Positions 34,663 through 44,328 are shown, numbered from the stretch's first letter. The stretch: DNA of 64,000 nt from Caballeronia glathei (GCF_000698595.1 NZ_JFHC01000013.1:54186-118185); one strand, 5' to 3'. Notes: generated by a model from the sequence alone, not told the origin. Program-made: numbers and translations.

Positions 34663-35681
34663 GTGCGTGCTCCTTCGAATGCGCCGGAAAAGCCCGGCAA
34701 ACGTGCGAGTCTCGTGGCGTATCCGGGATTTACCGCGTTCTCGGGCATGGTGCCGTCAAGGAGTGCCTTGACCTGACGCACAGTGTCCATCGCCTGATGT
34801 TCGATGGCGGGCGGTGTCAGACCACCCACATGGGGGGACGCTACAACTTTCGGATGGGCGGCGAGCATCGGGCTTGGCATCTGATCGGCCGCGCGGCCGA
34901 CATCGAGCGCCGCGCCCGCGATGACGTCGTTGTCGAGGGCATCGAGCAGCGCGCTTTCGTCGACAAGTTCGCCGCGTGACGCGTTGATAAAATAGGCCTC
35001 TCGCCTCATGCGAGCGAACGCGGCTCGCCCGAAGAGGTCGGCTGTTTCCGGGATGGCCGGAGCGAGGCAGATCACGTAGTCGGCGCATTCGAGGACTTCT
35101 TCGAATGATCTCCGGTGAACGTCCGGTTCGGCAATCGAGGCGAAGGGATCGCACACAACGATCCCCATACCCAATGCACGAGCCAGCACGGCGAGTCGCC
35201 GTCCGATGAATCCGTACCCGATAATGCCGAGCGTCGACGCGCGTAACTCGCGCCCCATCGCGATTGAGGGTGTGCGCTGCTGCCAATAGGCCGCGGCAGC
35301 CGAACTGACACCGCGGCTCAGGTCGATCATCACGCCGACGATCCATTCGGCCACCGACGTGTCGAACCCCGGCGTAGCGCGCGTGACGAGCACACCATGA
35401 CGGTTCGCGGCATCGACGTCGATATTCCGGATATCCACGGCCACGCGGCAAAACGCGACGAGTCCGGGCGAACGTTCGAACAATCCTGCTGGCGCGGCCG
35501 CGTCCCGGCTCGCCACCACGATCTCGTGATCCCGGACCTCGTTCACGAACTCGTCGAGCGTGAGCACCCGATCATGGTTGTTGAGCGTCACCTCGCCGAG
35601 CGCGCGCAATTGCGCGAGCGCGCGTTCGCCATAGTAGTTTTTAAGCGCCTCGGGCGTGTGTGTCAGGTAGATCTTTGTCAT
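34659..35681 (-). CDS. D-2-hydroxyacid dehydrogenase family protein
   Basis: A 340-residue NAD-dependent 2-hydroxyacid dehydrogenase. The Rossmann motif GYGFIGRR, the ASRGELVDE block with catalytic Arg, and SPHVGG with catalytic His are present. Where the family normally has a Glu before a Pro (DVFE-EP), this protein reads DVGRAADQMPSP, so the catalytic acid appears to be missing or shifted. It starts at 35681, with four-base overlaps on both sides (LacI gene upstream, amidohydrolase downstream). It should reduce or oxidise a 2-oxo/2-hydroxy acid if active. Confidence 0.87.
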   Translation of the reverse strand: MTKIYLTHTPEALKNYYGERALAQLRALGEVTLNNHDRVLTLDEFVNEVRDHEIVVASRDAAAPAGLFERSPGLVAFCRVAVDIRNIDVDAANRHGVLVTRATPGFDTSVAEWIVGVMIDLSRGVSSAAAAYWQQRTPSIAMGRELRASTLGIIGYGFIGRRLAVLARALGMGIVVCDPFASIAEPDVHRRSFEEVLECADYVICLAPAIPETADLFGRAAFARMRREAYFINASRGELVDESALLDALDNDVIAGAALDVGRAADQMPSPMLAAHPKVVASPHVGGLTPPAIEHQAMDTVRQVKALLDGTMPENAVNPGYATRLARLPGFSGAFEGART

Positions 35682-36751
35682 GGGGCTGTTCTTTGGCTTC
35701 TTGGCTTTTTCGCACGGGCCGGCGCGGCGACCGACTGGCGCGCGATCAAAGCAGGTTGAAAGAGGAAATCGGCGGGTGGTAAATCGGGCTGGGTAGAGCG
35801 TTCGATCGCGCGCTCGACCATTGCGCTCGCCATGTCTGCGAGAGGCATCGCAACCGACGTGAGCCCCGGGTTGACGAACGCGGCGATCGGCAATCCGTCC
35901 ATGCCGACGATCGAAACGTCCTCCGGCACGCGCAGCCCCAGGCCGTTCAGACCCGACATCAGGCCGATCGCAAGCATGTCGTTGACGGTCACAACGCCGG
36001 TCGGCATCGGCCGCATTTCGGCAACCTGGCTGGCCATCGCAAAGCCAAGGTCGGCCAGTTCGGAGTCACCGAATGCCTGCGACACCTGGCCTTGCACCAC
36101 ATGTCCGCTGTAGCGCCCGCCGTCGCGCGAAATACGGTCGCGAAAGCCCGCAATCTTCTCGCCCCGGCTGACCGTCTTGCCGCCCGGCACGAGGAACGCC
36201 AAGCGTCTGTGACCATGCGCGATAAGGTGGTCGGCGGCGAGATAGCCCGCCTGGTAGTTGTCGGGTGACACATGGTCCACGCGCGAGTGCGCATCGCTCC
36301 CCGCGCCCCGGTCGTAGCTCACGACCGCGAGCCCGCGTGCGACCGCTTCTTCCAGATGGCGCTCGTCATCGAGCGACGACACCACGATGACTGCCCGCAC
36401 GCCAAACGAAAGCAGGTCGTCGAACATTCGCGCTTCCTGCTGCTTGTCCCGGTGTGTGTTGCCAAGCAGAAGCCGGTAGTCGAAGCGTGTCTGCGCAGCT
36501 GCTTCGATATTCAGTGCAAGCTGGCCGTACATCGGGTTCGCCGTCGATGGCACGAGCAGCCCGAGTATCGGCGTGTGTCCTGTTTTCAGTTGCCGCGCCA
36601 CGCGGTTCGGACGGAACGCGAGCGAGCGGATCGCCTCTTCCACGCGGGAAAAGGTTTCGGCGCTGAGCTTTTCCGTGCGTCCATTGAGAACGTTGGAAAC
36701 CGAACTCGTCGATACGCCAGCGAGCGCGGCAACATCGTGAATCGTAGCCAT
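35678..36751 (-). CDS. LacI-family regulator
   Basis: A 357-residue LacI repressor with the N-terminal helix-turn-helix and hinge (ATIHDVAALAGVSTSSVSNV, then NRVARQLKTG) and a sugar/periplasmic-binding-like effector domain. It lies in the operon between the TRAP genes and the 2-hydroxyacid dehydrogenase. LacI proteins here usually sense a pathway sugar acid and release the DNA. A palindrome with LacI-operator features sits about 30-50 bases before the TRAP binding-protein gene and is the likely target. Start ATG 36751. Confidence 0.92.
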   Translation of the reverse strand: MATIHDVAALAGVSTSSVSNVLNGRTEKLSAETFSRVEEAIRSLAFRPNRVARQLKTGHTPILGLLVPSTANPMYGQLALNIEAAAQTRFDYRLLLGNTHRDKQQEARMFDDLLSFGVRAVIVVSSLDDERHLEEAVARGLAVVSYDRGAGSDAHSRVDHVSPDNYQAGYLAADHLIAHGHRRLAFLVPGGKTVSRGEKIAGFRDRISRDGGRYSGHVVQGQVSQAFGDSELADLGFAMASQVAEMRPMPTGVVTVNDMLAIGLMSGLNGLGLRVPEDVSIVGMDGLPIAAFVNPGLTSVAMPLADMASAMVERAIERSTQPDLPPADFLFQPALIARQSVAAPARAKKPRSQRTAP

Positions 36752-36772
36752 GGGTCGGATGAATTGTCAGTG

Positions 36773-38716
36773 TCAGGCCATGTTGAAGTGTCGCGGCAGC
36801 CAAAGCGAGACCTCGGGTACGAGGATCAGCAACACCAGCATGATCGCAAGCAGCACCAGATACTTGATCATGCGGCGCGAGACGTCTTCCACCCGTGTGC
36901 CCGTCATCGCACAGGTGGCGAAGAGTCCGAGTCCGAAGGGCGGCGAGAAGAGGCCGAGGCCCATGGCCGTGACGGCGATCGTGCCGAAGTGGAGGGGGTT
37001 GACGCCAACCTGCACGGCGATCGGCACGAGCAGCGGACCGAATATGATCAGGGCGGGCGCGCCTTCCAGCACTGCACCGAATACGATCATGATCAGCACC
37101 GACACGGCCAGAAACGCCACGCGGCCATAGTCGTGAGCGAGCGCCAGCATGCCCGCGGACATCATGGCGGGAATCTGCAGGATGGTAAGAGCGAACGCCA
37201 CGCTTGACGCCGCCGCGATGATGAAAAGAATGCCTGCCGCCATCGAGGCTGCCCGCACGAGCAGACCGGCGATCGCCCGCGGCGTGAGTTCCCGAAACGC
37301 CAGCCCGCCGACAACCAGCGCATACACCACCGCGAACGCGGAAACTTCGGTGGACGTCGCAATCCCGGAGGTCACGCCCTTGCCAATCATGATCACCATG
37401 ACGAGCGCGACCAGCGCGCCTCCGAGCAGTCGCAGCAGCGGCTTGCGGGTGGCAAATGCCGTGCGCGGATCGACTTTCTTGCCGAAGATCACGACCATGA
37501 TCGCAAGCGCGAGCGCCATCACGACCGCCGGCACGATGCCCGCGAGGAACAGCCCGCCGATGGAAATATTCGCGACGAAGCCAATGATGATCATGTTGAT
37601 GCACGGCGGAATGGTCTCCGCCATCACGCCGGACGCGGCGAGTACCGCCGCAGTCTCGTTCGGGTCCTGACGCGTGCGTCGCACGGCCGGCACGACGATG
37701 CCTCCGACCGCCGCGATATCCGCAAGCTTCGATCCGGAAACGCCGGAAAAGAACGCAGTCGCGAGAATGGCGATCAGGTTCATCGAGCCGCGTACGCGGC
37801 CGAAGATGCGCACGAGCAACTCGATGAGCCGCGTCGACATGCCGTTCACTTCCATGACGAGTCCCGCGAGCACAAAGAACGGAATCGCCAGCAACACGAA
37901 GTGGTCCATACCCGCCATGACCTGCTGCGAGTAGATGATCATCGGCAGACTCGGATCGCTGATGAAGTAAAGGAGTGCCGCCAGTGCGAGCACGAAAGCG
38001 ATCGGTACGCCCAGCACCAGCCCGCCGATGAAACCCGTCGGCAGCAGCCCCCAGGGCGCAATTGAAAACTGATCGAGAAAAGTGTTCCAGCCCCATACGG
38101 CGGAAGCGGCCATGACGCATCCCGCGAATGTGAGCCATGTGCTCCGAGTGGCGCCGGTGATCGCGTTAGCCACGCCCACGGCGGTCATCAGAATTGCACC
38201 CGCCAGCACCGGCAGGACGTTGAGCCATTGCGGCAGGCCCATCGGGGTGGTCACGTTGGCCGCGTCCTCCAGCAGCAGCCAGGCGGAATACGCAAGTCCG
38301 GCCGCTGTTCCGGCGACGACCCAGCCACCGATCTGAAGCGCCGGGGCACGCCACGTTCGTGGCAGCAATGCGCAAAAAAAATCGATTCGCACATGGTGCC
38401 CGCGCGCGAGCACCGTCGCGCCTCCAAGGAACACGAGCAGCACCATCAGGCCACGCGCCACTTCTTCGGCCCAGTCGACTGGATGGTGGACGAAGTAGCG
38501 AAGGATGACGGAGGTGAACACGACGAGCACGTCCAGTGCAAGCACCACTGCGCAAAGACGTTCGACAAAGGTGCAAAGCGTCGCCAGGTGCCGCCCGGCC
38601 CTGGTCTTTGTACCGAATTCCCACGCGCGGGGCCGCGCGACCGGTCCGGCGATTGTCTCAGGGGCGTCTTCGATGCTCAGATCGATCCCTGGCACCTTGC
38701 TGAGTGATTCATTCAT
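36773..38716 (-). CDS. TRAP transporter, fused small and large permease
   Basis: A 647-residue inner-membrane protein in which the DctQ-type small permease (residues about 50-195, four segments) and DctM-type large permease (about 205-647, twelve or so segments) are fused. The large part has the typical FFSGVSGSKLADIAAVG and LFSPPFGLGLF strings. TRAP systems import organic acids using a sodium gradient. The gene follows the binding-protein gene by 85 bases on the same strand and precedes the LacI gene by 21 bases. The start is ATG 38716. Confidence 0.92.
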   Translation of the reverse strand: MNESLSKVPGIDLSIEDAPETIAGPVARPRAWEFGTKTRAGRHLATLCTFVERLCAVVLALDVLVVFTSVILRYFVHHPVDWAEEVARGLMVLLVFLGGATVLARGHHVRIDFFCALLPRTWRAPALQIGGWVVAGTAAGLAYSAWLLLEDAANVTTPMGLPQWLNVLPVLAGAILMTAVGVANAITGATRSTWLTFAGCVMAASAVWGWNTFLDQFSIAPWGLLPTGFIGGLVLGVPIAFVLALAALLYFISDPSLPMIIYSQQVMAGMDHFVLLAIPFFVLAGLVMEVNGMSTRLIELLVRIFGRVRGSMNLIAILATAFFSGVSGSKLADIAAVGGIVVPAVRRTRQDPNETAAVLAASGVMAETIPPCINMIIIGFVANISIGGLFLAGIVPAVVMALALAIMVVIFGKKVDPRTAFATRKPLLRLLGGALVALVMVIMIGKGVTSGIATSTEVSAFAVVYALVVGGLAFRELTPRAIAGLLVRAASMAAGILFIIAAASSVAFALTILQIPAMMSAGMLALAHDYGRVAFLAVSVLIMIVFGAVLEGAPALIIFGPLLVPIAVQVGVNPLHFGTIAVTAMGLGLFSPPFGLGLFATCAMTGTRVEDVSRRMIKYLVLLAIMLVLLILVPEVSLWLPRHFNMA

Positions 38717-38801
38717 GTATTTGCTCTCGTGGCTGTTTGCTCACGCATTGCCCGCCCGTTCGGTGACCGGCGCCGGGGCATGGACGGAAGGGCCGTACGC
38801 G

Positions 38802-39821
38802 TCAGGCGCGGGCCTTGTCGATCGCGGCGAGCACGGGCGCGGTCACCGGATAGGTCTGCGTGAACGGGACCCAGAGCTTCTCGCGCATCTGCTTGCGGAC
38901 GTTGTCGCGTTCTGCGTCGGCCATCGGGAAGAAGGTCATACCCTGCTTCTTGAGCGACGCGAGAGCGTCGGCGCCCTTGGTTGCGGCGGCCTGCCGCTGG
39001 TAGAAGGTTGCTTCGCTGGCGGCTGCCCTGAATGGTCCCTTGAGCGCATCCGGAATCTTCGCGAGCCCGCGCTTGCCGATCACGGTGATGCATGGACTGA
39101 ACAAGTGATTCGTCTGCCAGCTGTTGCGCACCACTTCATTGAGCTTGTTCGACAGCACGCTGGCCGCGTCGTGTTCGAAGCCTTCCACGACACCTGTCTG
39201 CACCGCGGTGTACACCTCGTTGAAGGCGATCGGCGTCGGAATGGCACCCATCAGCTTGAAGGTCTCGATGAAGGCCTGCGTTGGCAGGACGCGCAGCTTG
39301 ACGTTCTTCAGTTGCGCCAGGTCCGTGATCGCCGGCTTCGTGTAGACGCTACGCGCGTTGAAATGCGAACCCCAGCCGATCACCGAGCAGCCGGTGCGCG
39401 TTTGCAGGAGGTTGTCGTATATTCCGGCGACGCCGCTGTCGACCGCGCGTCCCACGTGCGCGTAGTTGTCGAAGAGAAAACCGAGATCGAGCAGGGCAAG
39501 TTCCGGCAGCGCCGTGGCCCAGATGGAACTGCCGGTGATCATCATGTCGATCGACCCGAGGCGTACCTGTTGCACGACATCGGCTTCCTTGCCCAGCTGG
39601 CCGTTCGGGAAGAAATCGACGCGAAGCTGATCGCCGACGGATTTCCTGAGGTTCTCGCTAAAGCGCTGGTACCAGATAAAGTGCGCGGAGTTTGCATCCG
39701 CCGTCATGGTTGACGAAAAGCGCAACGTGACGGGAGCCGCCGCGCGGCCTAGCGCGGGGATGCCCGCGGCAGCGGTTGCGGCCGTGGCGAACCGGATGAA
39801 ACGACGACGTGACGCGTGCAT
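38802..39821 (-). CDS. dctP: TRAP transporter solute-binding protein (DctP type)
   Basis: A 339-residue periplasmic binding protein. The N-terminus HASRRRFIRFATAATAAAG is a twin-arginine-like signal. Mature features include a GQLGKEADVVQQVRLGSID block and the ligand-binding arginine region KLRVLPT; that Arg normally holds the carboxylate of an organic acid. The start at 39821 is chosen because GGAG lies eight or nine bases upstream; the track start at 39839 is weaker. It is the first gene of the TRAP-LacI operon and carries a palindrome upstream. Confidence 0.9.
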   Translation of the reverse strand: MHASRRRFIRFATAATAAAGIPALGRAAAPVTLRFSSTMTADANSAHFIWYQRFSENLRKSVGDQLRVDFFPNGQLGKEADVVQQVRLGSIDMMITGSSIWATALPELALLDLGFLFDNYAHVGRAVDSGVAGIYDNLLQTRTGCSVIGWGSHFNARSVYTKPAITDLAQLKNVKLRVLPTQAFIETFKLMGAIPTPIAFNEVYTAVQTGVVEGFEHDAASVLSNKLNEVVRNSWQTNHLFSPCITVIGKRGLAKIPDALKGPFRAAASEATFYQRQAAATKGADALASLKKQGMTFFPMADAERDNVRKQMREKLWVPFTQTYPVTAPVLAAIDKARA

Positions 39822-39849
39822 ATTGCTTGTCTCCATCATGGTTTTGTAG

Positions 39850-39871
39850 AACGATTTACTAAATCGTTTTA
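39850..39871. promoter_or_regulatory. LacI-type operator candidate
   Basis: Perfect inverted repeat AACGATTT (39850-39857), three bases, AAATCGTT (39861-39868). The same DNA holds TAAATCGTTTTA at 39860-39871, a near-palindrome centred on CG, as in LacI-family operators. It is 30-50 bases before the binding-protein start, where a repressor would block initiation. Confidence 0.6.
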
Positions 39872-40496
39872 CCGATGATAGGGAGAGCGGCCTGACGGAT
39901 CAATACGGGAGGGTTTACACCCACGGATAGGGATTACCCGATGCCTTCGCATCCGGTGTGTGGGACCGACGATTGAGCCATGTGCGAATTGAGCGTGATC
40001 GGAACGCGACATGAGGAGCGCATGGTGTCGGCATGAATGAAGACGACCACGTCTGTTCAGCCCGACATGGAACGCGTGAGTGCAAGGCTGGCTTCTCGCA
40101 AAGTCTGATCTGTCGAAACAGGTGACGTTGTCCGATATGCGGTTGTATGCGCTCGAGCCGAAACCAAGGCGCATAGGCGCGCCAAGCGGATGACACCGCT
40201 GACGGACACGACGAATGACCGCCGCACCTTGGGTAATCCGGCATCGACGTGACGGGACTTCTGGCGGCCTGATCGGAGCCGAAGCGGGACTGTCAGAGGC
40301 GCGTCCCGATCCAACAAGGTCGCCTCAGCATCGCCCTTGCTGCAAAGGTTAGGGTCGCACTGTGTGGGGAAGCCATATCCTTTCACTCGCTGCAAAAACA
40401 TGCACGCTGTTTCAATAGCGCCGTGGCCCGCAGTTCACCCGGCCAATTCACTGATTAAACACCACGATATTTTTGTCGCACGTGCAAGGATATGCG
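39872..40496. other. Intergenic region, nothing recognised
   Basis: About 625 bases between the TRAP operon and the LysR gene, both on the minus strand. It should hold the promoter for the TRAP operon close to 39871. The rest has only short frames with no ribosome sites. No tRNA or insertion sequence was seen. Confidence 0.5.
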
Positions 40497-41393
40497 TTAC
40501 CCGTCGGACCTTTGTCTAAAAAGCGTTCGCGCGAGCGAGCAAAACAGCTCGGTGGTCGGCCCCTCGTCGTGCAGACGGCGGCTCATCACTATCGGAGAGA
40601 AGACGTTCTTGTCGGATAGCCGCCGGTAGACGACCCCGCGTGCCCGCAAGCCTTCGACACTCTCGGGCACGAGACTCACCCCCGCCTGCGCAGCCACGAG
40701 CCCGAGGGCCGTCTGCAACTCGCGTACTTCGTGCACCGCTCTTGGCTCGAGCGCCCGGTCACGCAGCACCGCCAACTGCTGATCGGCGTAACTAGGCCTG
40801 GGTTGGCTCGGATAGATGATCAGCGTCTCATTCGCAAGAGCGGCTAGTGTCAGCGGCGCTTGTTCCAGCGCCAGCGGATGGCTGTCGGGCAAGGCGACGA
40901 TCATGCTTTCCTCGAGCAGCACTTCACGGAGGAGCCGCGTATCGTCGAAGCGCAGCCGGCCAAAACCGACATCGATACGACCGCCTTTCAGCGCGTCCAC
41001 TTGCTCGCCGGTAAACATCTCGATGAGCGAAAGCTCAATCTGTGGCGCGGCCTCGCGAAACGCGCGAATCACCTCGGGTATCGCGCCGTAGAGCGTCGAC
41101 GGCACAAAGCCGATGACGATCCGCTCCGTGAGTTCCGCCAGCTTGCGCGTGAGAGGCACGATCTCGTCGCTTTCATCGACCAGGCGCTTTGCCTGCTCAT
41201 AGAAGATGCGGCCCGCATCGGTCAGCTTGAGAGGTCGCGCGCCGCGTTCGAACAACGAGAGACCCACGGCTTCCTCAATCTGTTGAATCTGGCGGGAAAG
41301 CGGTGGCTGAGTCATGTGCAAGCGGCTCGCGGCCCGCGTGAAATTCATTTCCTCAGCGACGGCGACAAAATAGCGGAGCTGACGTAGTTCCAA
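40497..41393 (-). CDS. LysR-type regulator, CatM/BenM-like
   Basis: A 298-residue LysR regulator whose helix-turn-helix (ELRQLRYFVAVAEEMNFTRA, then HMTQPPLSRQIQQIEE) resembles regulators of aromatic-acid catabolism such as CatR and BenM. The start is TTG 41393: GGGAGG lies six bases upstream, while the longer frame has no ribosome site and an unlikely Cys-rich N-terminus. It has no divergent catabolic partner; the nearest upstream gene is a small unknown gene at 41832. A target may be the TRAP operon or a distant one. Confidence 0.88.
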   Translation of the reverse strand: MELRQLRYFVAVAEEMNFTRAASRLHMTQPPLSRQIQQIEEAVGLSLFERGARPLKLTDAGRIFYEQAKRLVDESDEIVPLTRKLAELTERIVIGFVPSTLYGAIPEVIRAFREAAPQIELSLIEMFTGEQVDALKGGRIDVGFGRLRFDDTRLLREVLLEESMIVALPDSHPLALEQAPLTLAALANETLIIYPSQPRPSYADQQLAVLRDRALEPRAVHEVRELQTALGLVAAQAGVSLVPESVEGLRARGVVYRRLSDKNVFSPIVMSRRLHDEGPTTELFCSLARTLFRQRSDG

Positions 41394-41831
41394 CTTATAC
41401 CTCCCGAAGAGTGCCCTGGATATCGATCGACAATTCGCCGCATGCCATGCAATGGTAGATGCATTTCCTGTCTCACAGCACGTCCCGAAGCGCAAGGCTG
41501 TGCGCGGATCAGGCATCTTCCGACAGTCACGGCAGACAGGGCTAAGACGACGATTATCGCGCCCGCGATGGTGGAACCGGGTATGCACGCTGACGCTGTC
41601 GGGGCGATTGCCTCCTCAACACTGAGCGGCATGCGGACGTGCCGCGCATGGGCTCCGTGTTGGCGGAATACGAACCGCAGACAAGCACCGAGCGGTATCG
41701 CAGGGAGAAGGCGGCACTGCAGGCGCCAGTCGGCGTTTTGCGTCTTCATGCCACGGGACGGAACGATTGCCGGCGCCAATGTCAAATGCTCTGTATGTGA
41801 TCCGGATCCCCTCACGCACGGGAGCGCAACG
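41394..41831. other. Intergenic region, nothing recognised
   Basis: About 440 bases between the divergent LysR gene and the small gene at 41832. It must hold both promoters. A frame continuous with the small gene crosses most of it but carries no conserved sequence and no ribosome site before the GGGAG at 41820-41824. Confidence 0.45.
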
Positions 41832-42080
41832 ATGGAAAAACGTTCGTTTATGCATAGAGGCTGTGCGGTCTCGATGAACGCCGTCAAACAGGAAGGGGAC
41901 GGCGAGTCACTGCACGTCGATGTCGTGATGTCGATCGAAGAAGTTGCCACCGGACAACGTCTTTTCGCCGAGAACCGTCGCGTCGAAGCGATGGAAGAGG
42001 GTCTCATGACGATCGAGCGCGCATTGAATCACTGCGCTCACGAGGCACGTCAGCTAATCGACGGTAGGAGGGGGATTTGA
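41832..42080 (+). CDS. Small unknown acidic-tailed protein
   Basis: An 82-residue protein. GGGAG seven bases before the ATG supports it. The sequence MEKRSFMHRGCAVSMNAVK is followed by a beta-like stretch (LHVDVVMSIEEV) and two amphipathic helices ending HCAHEARQLIDG. Small proteins of this shape are frequent in Burkholderiales, and this one has no obvious fold or partner here. The frame extends far upstream, but only this part looks coding. Confidence 0.55.
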   Translation: MEKRSFMHRGCAVSMNAVKQEGDGESLHVDVVMSIEEVATGQRLFAENRRVEAMEEGLMTIERALNHCAHEARQLIDGRRGI

Positions 42081-42951
42081 AGCAACGTCAGTGAATGCAT
42101 CACACACAAGGTTTCTGAGAGGCCCATGCGGCGCAACGTGCGGTCTCTTTCGTGGCCCGGCGGGCACGGTCAGTCGGACATCTTCGCCGCAAACGTTTGG
42201 CAGGTTTTTTAACGGGCAGGGATTCACAACCGGGACGGGGCGGTTTTCTCCTGGCCCAGGTGGAGAGCGTCGCATTGGGTTCGTATGCGGCCATGCCTTC
42301 GACTACGTCCAACGGGCGAGTTTTGCTTCTGCAACGCAACAGTTTCGACTCACTCTCTCTCGGGCCCAACGCTTCGCTTGGCCGGCGCGGCACGCATGAG
42401 CTTCAGCCTTGTCGACGCGTTTCTCCGCCGTGCATCGATCCATGAACGAGCCAGCCGCGGCCGGGCGCCCGCCAAGTCGATGAATCAATTTTGAATCATT
42501 TTCATAAACAACCCACGAATGCTCATTCCATAACGGTTTGACGGCCAGGATTCGCGGGTTTCGAACGTCGGTTCAACGGTTCCGACGCGCCTCCAGTAAG
42601 GCATTCAGCAGATGAAAGCGATTGCTGGATTGATCGGACAGATCGCGCCTTTGAGAGCGTGCGTGTCCAAGACTGAAACATAAATGTCCCTGTCTCCACT
42701 GTGCGCTGCTGCATATCGCAGGGCGCTCCACGATGGCATTGGGATCGAGGTCGTCTGGCACGGTCCTCGCTAAATGTGTGGAGCAGCACTCGTCATCGTC
42801 GAAAACTCAAAACTACGCAAGCGACAATGACGGACCTGCTTACGGGGCTGGTCGCAACACGTTTCAGATGGTGCCTTCAGATGCATCACGGGACGCGAGT
42901 TGACCGGAATAAAAAATACGGCGCACAGCGCAGAAACGAGAGAAGAAAAAC
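42081..42951. other. Long intergenic region, nothing recognised
   Basis: About 870 bases without a supported gene. Several overlapping frames of 60-100 codons exist on both strands but have no ribosome site and no family likeness. AT-rich DNA near 42480-42520 could contain a promoter. The promoter for the Crp/Fnr gene should lie close to 42951. Confidence 0.45.
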
Positions 42952-43686
42952 ATGTTGACCCTTCAGTCCGACCTGCACGGCAATCATCTGTTGGGTGCGC
43001 TTCCGGCGCACGAATGGCAAGCTCTCACGCCTTACCTGGAGATCGTCCAGCTTCGTACAGGCCAGTTGCTCTCCGATTCAGGGCAACGCATTCAGCACGT
43101 GTATTTTCCGACGACAGCCGTCATCTCTCTTCTCCATACGATGGAGAACGGCGGCTCGGTCGAGATCGCCGCAGTCGGCCGTGAAGGCATGACCGGCGTG
43201 CCCATCCTGACCGGCGGCGATACCATGCCGGCGCGCGTTCAGGTTCAATGCCCGGGCGTTGCGTATCGCATGAGCGCAAGCGTATTGCGCGAGCAGTTCG
43301 GCCGCTCGGACTTCCTTCGCCGCCTGATGCTCCTGTACATGCAAGCCTTGCTGACGCAAGTTGCGCAAACCGCCGCGTGCAACCGTCACCACTCGTTGAG
43401 CCAGCAACTGTGCCGCTGGCTGCTGATCGAGATTGACCGTACGCCGTCGGACCAGTTACAGGTGACGCAGCAGATGATCGCCGACATGCTCGGCGTGCGT
43501 CGCGAAGGCGTGACGGAAGCGGCAGGAAAACTGCACGACGCCGGCCTGATCCAACACCGCCGCGGTTGCATCACGGTGCTTGACCGTGAAGGTCTCGAAG
43601 CCCGTGCGTGCGAGTGCTACGGCATCGTCAAGCGCGAGTTCGAGCGGATGCTGCCGCGCGTGCGCCAGGCCGAAGAGGTCATCTAA
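42952..43686 (+). CDS. Crp/Fnr-family regulator
   Basis: A 244-residue regulator with an N-terminal cyclic-nucleotide-binding-like beta roll (residues about 15-125) and a C-terminal winged helix-turn-helix (QQMIADMLGVRREGVTEAAGKL). No N-terminal Cys cluster for an iron-sulfur centre is present, so it is not an oxygen-sensing FNR of that kind, and the cAMP-binding RxS motif is not clear, so it may respond to redox or another signal. GAGAGAAG lies before the ATG. It reads alone; the region after it is degraded. Confidence 0.88.
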   Translation: MLTLQSDLHGNHLLGALPAHEWQALTPYLEIVQLRTGQLLSDSGQRIQHVYFPTTAVISLLHTMENGGSVEIAAVGREGMTGVPILTGGDTMPARVQVQCPGVAYRMSASVLREQFGRSDFLRRLMLLYMQALLTQVAQTAACNRHHSLSQQLCRWLLIEIDRTPSDQLQVTQQMIADMLGVRREGVTEAAGKLHDAGLIQHRRGCITVLDREGLEARACECYGIVKREFERMLPRVRQAEEVI

Positions 43687-43739
43687 GGGCTGAGCCTGCC
43701 GGACAGACGTGCCTGGAGCTGCGCGCTCGTTGCGCCGGC

Positions 43740-44130
43740 GTCCGGCAATAAGCTGTTCGCGAAGGGCGCGCTCAAGCTCGAACTCGCCATCGAGTGTGCT
43801 GCGAAGCGCCGTTTCGGCTGTGATCAGCACGATGTCCCGCTCGGCCTGATCCTCGGAAAGAACGTCCGGTGCACCGGGACGATGTAGGATCGAAGCCGTC
43901 CGGAGTTGCGTGAAAGAAGCGCGAGGTGCCGCTTTCGACGAGCAGCGCATAGAAGTCCGGTAACGCCGCAAGTTCCGCGGGCGGCAGCGACGCCTCCATC
44001 CGGCCTTGCAGCGCGCCGGGCGTATCGATCGCGACGGCACGCATCTTCATGTTGTTGAGCGCGCCGTCGAAAATCCGCTCCGGCGGGGCAGCCGCCGAAC
44101 TCCATCCTGAAGCCGCAGATCGCGCACATG
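43740..44130 (-). pseudogene. Degraded gene of unknown identity
   Basis: On the minus strand, amino-acid strings that look coding run through three frames. One is CAICGFRMEF near 44120. Another is PPERIFDGALNNMKMRAVAID near 44050, continuing to DFYALLVESGTSRFF. The third is SEDQAERDIVLITAETALRS, ending ELERALREQLIAGRR near 43740. The frame changes look like deletions in a once-intact gene. I do not recognise the family. Confidence 0.3.
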
Positions 44131-44160
44131 ATGCGGCCCTCGTTGGCGTTATAGCGACAG

Positions 44161-44328
44161 CTACGGCGTGACGATGTTGAACCAGAACTCGAAGTTATCG
44201 AGCCACGACACGAATTCGCCCAGCGTCTGCGTATTGCCCGTGATCTTGGCCTTGCCGGCCATCACCTGCTTTTCCATCATCGAATTGCCCATCATGACTT
44301 CGTTCAGGCCGGTGCCCGCGATCGAGTA
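44161..44328 (-). pseudogene. Remnant of alkyl sulfatase C-terminal domain
   Basis: The minus-strand frame ending at 44161 carries GTGLNEVMMGNSMMEKQVMAG and GEFVSWLDNFEFWFNIVTP followed by a stop. That is the conserved end of SdsA/BDS1-type alkyl sulfatases, whose last domain is SCP2-like. Nothing of the rest of this roughly 650-residue enzyme is found, and the frame breaks before 44330. So only about 55 residues of the C-terminus remain. Confidence 0.6.

Noticed and set aside
36366..38138. 590-codon minus-strand frame across the LacI and TRAP permease genes
   Set aside because: It is out of frame with both real genes and Arg/His-rich without motif.
42091..42399. Overlapping frames in the empty region before the Crp/Fnr gene
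   Set aside because: No ribosome site, no conserved string, and several equally long frames on both strands.
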